In this document: positions 6,264 to 8,500 of the stretch, one piece after another
Layout of the letters: every line of letters begins with the position of its first letter
Position numbering within the stretch: position 1 is the stretch's first letter
Assembly (NCBI GenBank): GCA_018818465.1
Contig: JAHIRU010000050.1
Span: 1-8,500 of the forward strand
DNA length: 8,500 nt
Direction: 5' to 3'
Source of the DNA: Nanobdellota archaeon
GTDB lineage: Archaea; Aenigmatarchaeota; Aenigmatarchaeia; QMZP01
Program-made: the position numbers and the translations under genes
The notes under the pieces: model-generated
Database searches by the model: none
What the model was told of the DNA's origin: nothing
The model's input: only the letters and a program-made list of their open reading frames with translations

Positions 6264-6656
6264 CTGATCGATTTTGATTATTCAGATAAACAGACAGACG
6301 TTGTTAGCAGTTCATGTTTCGAAAGGATTGATGTACCCATAACCGTGTTTATCTATGATGAAGAAAAACTGGTGAAAGAAATTAAAGCAATTAAATCATC
6401 ACTAATAGAATTCAAGGAATTCTTCAATAAGCAATGCGTTCTCACACTCGATGATGCGAAGAAAATCGCATCTGCATCTCAAATCACCATAAGATTTTCT
6501 GGTGATCAATACAGAGATTTCAAATTGAACGGCAAGGATATTCAGTCACTCCGCGATATGATGCAATATTATTTTTGGGTGCTTACTGACATTGGCGAAA
6601 AGGCCAACGAAATCAAGGATGCATCCACGAAGGAAGGTGAAAGAAATGATTCTTAA
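6255..6656 (+). CDS. Hypothetical soluble protein, start uncertain
   Basis: The frame is open for up to 133 residues, but no good start is visible. The GTG at 6255 lies inside the terminator hairpin and has no Shine-Dalgarno site. The next in-frame GTG, at 6345, has AAAGGA 17 bases away, which is too far. A well-formed GGGAGG precedes an ATG at 6233, but that frame ends after 14 codons. The protein is soluble and charged with no membrane segment. It has a lysine- and glutamate-rich helical stretch after EEKLVKEIKAIKS, then TLDDAKKIASASQITIRF and a helix around RDMMQYYFWVLTDIGEKANE. No family is recognised. The frame is the same as that of the preceding membrane protein, with only one stop between them. 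Its end overlaps the 29-residue gene at 6646 by 11 bases, which supports real coding. It may have lost its 5' end, or be made by readthrough. Confidence 0.5.
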   Translation: MFFLIDFDYSDKQTDVVSSSCFERIDVPITVFIYDEEKLVKEIKAIKSSLIEFKEFFNKQCVLTLDDAKKIASASQITIRFSGDQYRDFKLNGKDIQSLRDMMQYYFWVLTDIGEKANEIKDASTKEGERNDS

Positions 6657-6735
6657 AGTAGTAGGCTATCTGGTAATAGCAATATGCCTTATAGTCTTAT
6701 ATTTTTCCTTAGTGAGTGAAGGAGAAATAACATGA
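6646..6735 (+). CDS. 29-residue single-span membrane microprotein
   Basis: A very short gene nested between two others. The ATG at 6646 follows AAGGTGA (6634-6640) with a five-base spacer. Its start overlaps the last 11 bases of the upstream gene, and its TGA overlaps the next ATG as ATGA (6732-6735), the usual sign of translational coupling. The peptide begins MILKVVGYLVIAICLIVLYF, one transmembrane helix, and ends in a short acidic tail, SLVSEGEIT. The ribosome binding site of the following lipoprotein gene (AAGGAG) lies inside its last codons. No family can be assigned at this length. It could be a small subunit or regulator of the neighbouring envelope proteins, or a leader that couples translation of the lipoprotein. 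The arrangement, more than the sequence, argues that it is real. Confidence 0.55.
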   Translation: MILKVVGYLVIAICLIVLYFSLVSEGEIT

Positions 6736-7106
6736 AACATTTTCTGGCAATTTCAATTTTGATAGCGATGCTCATTATCGCTGGTTGCTCCACTTTGCAG
6801 CCTAAAATGAAGGAGGTAATCAATGATGACACCAGAAACGATGGCATTGAAGTATCGGTCCATTTCAAGATAACAGGCGATTATTTCTGCACGCTTGGAA
6901 AGGAATATTCCTGGCAAAACCCTGTTTACACTATGAGGACTTTCCCCGAGAATCTCATGAATCCAGATGGCTCAAGAGCTTATCCGGAATGGACTGGTGG
7001 ATTTATTGGTGTCATGGGAAAACAAGTGGAAGATTTTAACGACTTCCACAAGAAGTGGTGGTTAGATGATATGTTGGAAGACATACTCGTCGATTATACA
7101 GATTGA
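6732..7106 (+). CDS. Lipoprotein of unknown function
   Basis: This is a 124-residue predicted lipoprotein. The signal is MKHFLAI, a hydrophobic core, then lipobox IAGC with Cys19; Ser20 at +2 suggests outer-membrane delivery if the host is Gram-negative. The mature part is soluble and aromatic-rich: VSVHFKITGDYFCTLGKEYSW (41-61), TMRTFPENL, YPEWTGGFIGVMG and an acidic helical end around KKWWLDDMLEDILVDY. No family is recognised. AAGGAG lies nine bases before the ATG, and the start overlaps the microprotein stop as ATGA, so it is translationally coupled. Inside the gene, AGGAGGT (6811-6817) precedes two consecutive out-of-frame ATGs at 6823 and 6826, which open a 16-codon frame; this may be chance. 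All three arginines are AGA or AGG, unlike most of the right-hand block. Confidence 0.7.
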   Translation: MKHFLAISILIAMLIIAGCSTLQPKMKEVINDDTRNDGIEVSVHFKITGDYFCTLGKEYSWQNPVYTMRTFPENLMNPDGSRAYPEWTGGFIGVMGKQVEDFNDFHKKWWLDDMLEDILVDYTD

Positions 7107-7133
7107 TATTACGAATATTAAGGAGATTAGAAC

Positions 7134-7161
7134 AATAAGAATTTGCTTATTCACCAATAAG
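7134..7161 (+). promoter_or_regulatory. Two mutually exclusive hairpins next to a strong ribosome binding site
   Basis: CTTATT at 7146-7151 can pair with AATAAG at 7134-7139 (loop AATTTG) or with AATAAG at 7156-7161 (loop CACC). The second pairing covers the first three bases of the AAGGAGGTGA site that serves the ATG at 7174. The stems are only six A/U-rich pairs, so a translation switch is possible but weakly supported. Confidence 0.3.
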
Positions 7162-7173
7162 GAGGTGAAAACA

Positions 7174-7395
7174 ATGGATCGTTATTCAAAATTCATACTA
7201 TCTATGATTGCAGTCGGCATATGGGTTTTAGCGTTCGCGATTTTTTTCCAGCCAACGCCAATTGAAGCATATGGCGCTCAAGAGGTTAAGATCGTCGGAT
7301 GGTCAACTGATGACATTGTTAAAGTTGATTTGAAAAAAATCGGCGGCATGACGCACTGGGTGGCACTACCAATCCCAGTCGAAGTTCGGGAATGA
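7174..7395 (+). CDS. Small membrane-anchored or secreted protein
   Basis: This 73-residue protein has an N-terminal signal or anchor: MDRYSK, then a hydrophobic helix (about 7-25, FILSMIAVGIWVLAFAIFF), then a possible cleavage region at PIEAYGA. The short mature part, QEVKIVGWSTDD then VKVDLKK, ending ALPIPVEVRE, reads as two or three beta strands. Small proteins with this layout occur in bacterial and phage genomes, as I recall, but I cannot name a family. The ATG at 7174 is chosen because AAGGAGGTGA (7159-7168) precedes it at a five-base spacing; the longer upstream frame from 7066 overlaps the preceding lipoprotein gene and adds non-signal-like sequence. Both arginines are CGN. It lies 67 bases after the lipoprotein gene and 32 bases before the methyltransferase gene, so it is probably in the same transcript. 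Confidence 0.65.
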   Translation: MDRYSKFILSMIAVGIWVLAFAIFFQPTPIEAYGAQEVKIVGWSTDDIVKVDLKKIGGMTHWVALPIPVEVRE

Positions 7396-7427
7396 TTTTA
7401 CAAAAAAACCACAAAAGAAGGTGAGCT

Positions 7428-8500
7428 ATGGCTCAGAATTTCCTGTACTACGGGGATAACCTTGATATTCTCCGTCGTTACATCAGAGATGAAACAGTGG
7501 ATCTTATTTACCTCGATCCACCTTTTAAGAGCAACCAGAATTACAATGTTCTTTTCCAGGAACAAAACGGTTTGCAGTCAAAGGCTCAGGTTAAGGTATT
7601 TGAAGATACCTGGCGATGGGATCAGGAGTCTGCTGAAGCTTATCAAGGAATTGTGGAAAAAGGGCCTGAAAAGGTGTCTAGAACAATGCAGGCATTTCGA
7701 ACCTTTTTGGGTGATAACGATATGTTGGCTTACCTTTCGATGATGGCTCCCCGCCTGGTGGAACTGCGCCGGGTGCTGAAGCCCGCCGGCAGTATTTACT
7801 TGCACTGCGATCCCACAGCAAGCCATTATCTGAAACTGCTGATGGACGCAGTGTTTGAGGCGAACCGCTTTCTGAACGAAATAGTGTGGTGCTACAGGCA
7901 AGGAGGGCGAAGCAATCGTCTCTTTGGGAGGAAGCACGATATTATATTCTGGTACTCCAAGACAGATGAATGGGTGTTTAATGCTGAAAGCCCTTCTGTT
8001 CGCGTTCAATATCATGGAACAGGAGGTTTTCAGACAAGCGGAAAGGGAGTTACGCATAAAACCGGCAAAACATACAAGCCAGATCCTCGCGGGAAGATTG
8101 TGGAGGATTGGTGGGATATTCCTGCGCTGCCGCCAATGTCAAAAGAGCGCCTCGGCTACCCGACTCAAAAACCAGAGGCATTGCTGGATCGCATTATTGA
8201 AGCCAGCAGTAACGAAGGTGATATTATCCTTGATCCTTTTTGCGGTTGCGGGACAGCCATCGCTGTTGCCCAGCGCCTTAACAGGCGATGGATCGGCATC
8301 GATATCACACATCTTGCTATCGGGCTCATCAAGCACCGCCTGCAAGATGCTTTTGGAAGTGAGATTAATTCAGCTTATCAGGTTATTGGCGAGCCAACTG
8401 ATTTGGCGAGTGCCAAAATCTTAGCTGATGAGGATCCCTATCAATTCCAGTGGTGGACTTTGGGTCTGGTAGGAGCAAGACCAGTTGAGCAAAAGAAAGG
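7428..8500 (+). CDS. Beta-class site-specific DNA methyltransferase, apparently fused to a nuclease-like domain (3' partial)
   Basis: The first 357 codons are open to the window end. It should transfer methyl from S-adenosylmethionine to adenine N6 or cytosine N4 in a specific DNA sequence. Catalytic motif IV is DPPF at 30-33, and the SAM-binding motif I, DPFCGCGT, comes later at 269-276, so the order is that of beta-class enzymes. Other family marks are GDNLDILRR (9-17), LKPAGSIYLHCD (118-128), GYPTQKPEALLDRII (243-257) and the acidic strand end GIDIT (290-294). The segment between the two catalytic halves (about 150-240) should carry target recognition. After 330, DEDPYQFQWWTLGLVGARPV leads towards a domain I recall as restriction-endonuclease-like in this family; its catalytic residues lie beyond the window. 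AAGGTGA at 7418-7424 supports the ATG at 7428. Seventeen of 23 arginines are CGN and the gene is richer in G+C than everything to its left, suggesting separate origin. It may be a restriction-modification or mobile-element gene. Confidence 0.92.
   Translation, partial: MAQNFLYYGDNLDILRRYIRDETVDLIYLDPPFKSNQNYNVLFQEQNGLQSKAQVKVFEDTWRWDQESAEAYQGIVEKGPEKVSRTMQAFRTFLGDNDMLAYLSMMAPRLVELRRVLKPAGSIYLHCDPTASHYLKLLMDAVFEANRFLNEIVWCYRQGGRSNRLFGRKHDIIFWYSKTDEWVFNAESPSVRVQYHGTGGFQTSGKGVTHKTGKTYKPDPRGKIVEDWWDIPALPPMSKERLGYPTQKPEALLDRIIEASSNEGDIILDPFCGCGTAIAVAQRLNRRWIGIDITHLAIGLIKHRLQDAFGSEINSAYQVIGEPTDLASAKILADEDPYQFQWWTLGLVGARPVEQKK

Noticed and set aside
7462..7743. 93-residue frame within the methyltransferase region, and similar frames at 7924-8424 (+) and 7578-8057 (-)
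   Set aside because: All are shadows of the continuous methyltransferase frame from 7428 to the window end, which carries DPPF and DPFCGCGT.
1..8500. CRISPR array, tRNA or rRNA genes, insertion sequence ends, integrase
   Set aside because: No regularly spaced repeats, no tRNA-like cloverleaf or rRNA signature and no transposase or integrase frame was seen on reading both strands.

Overview
The window looks like two different kinds of DNA joined near 5.43-5.65 kb. The left part (1-5427) reads as archaeal. Three genes start 25-28 bases downstream of the centre of a TTTAWATA-like TATA box and have no Shine-Dalgarno site, the pattern of leaderless archaeal transcripts. In the three plus-strand genes I counted, arginine is AGA or AGG in 33 of 36 codons. 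An archaeal, possibly DPANN-like or methanogen-like, source is my inference; no rRNA or tRNA gene is present to fix it.

The left part is a surface-glycan locus. On the minus strand lie a family 2 glycosyltransferase (cut by the window start) and a B12-binding radical SAM protein. A 142-base divergent promoter region separates them from two plus-strand genes: a UDP-N-acetylhexosamine-type 6-dehydrogenase, and a large unrecognised protein that looks like an alpha/alpha toroid plus a beta domain. They plausibly supply a uronic acid sugar, transfer it and modify the glycan. A separate leaderless gene for a small lipocalin-like beta protein follows (4909-5427).

From 5428 to 5645 there is no convincing gene. 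An archaeal-looking TATA box there has only a 17-codon ORF after it, as if a gene had been cut off.

The right part (5646-8500) reads as bacterial, phage or plasmid DNA. Its small genes are tightly packed behind strong Shine-Dalgarno sites (up to AAGGAGGTGA). Two encode lipobox lipoproteins, two or three more encode small membrane proteins, and one of these is a 29-residue gene overlapping both neighbours. A classical rho-independent terminator lies inside the block. The block ends in a visibly more G+C-rich beta-class DNA methyltransferase, cut by the window end, whose C-terminal part appears to begin a fused restriction-nuclease-like domain. Arginine is CGN in 25 of 38 codons in this half. 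Either a bacterial mobile segment has inserted into an archaeal chromosome, or the contig is an assembly chimera; the sequence alone cannot decide.
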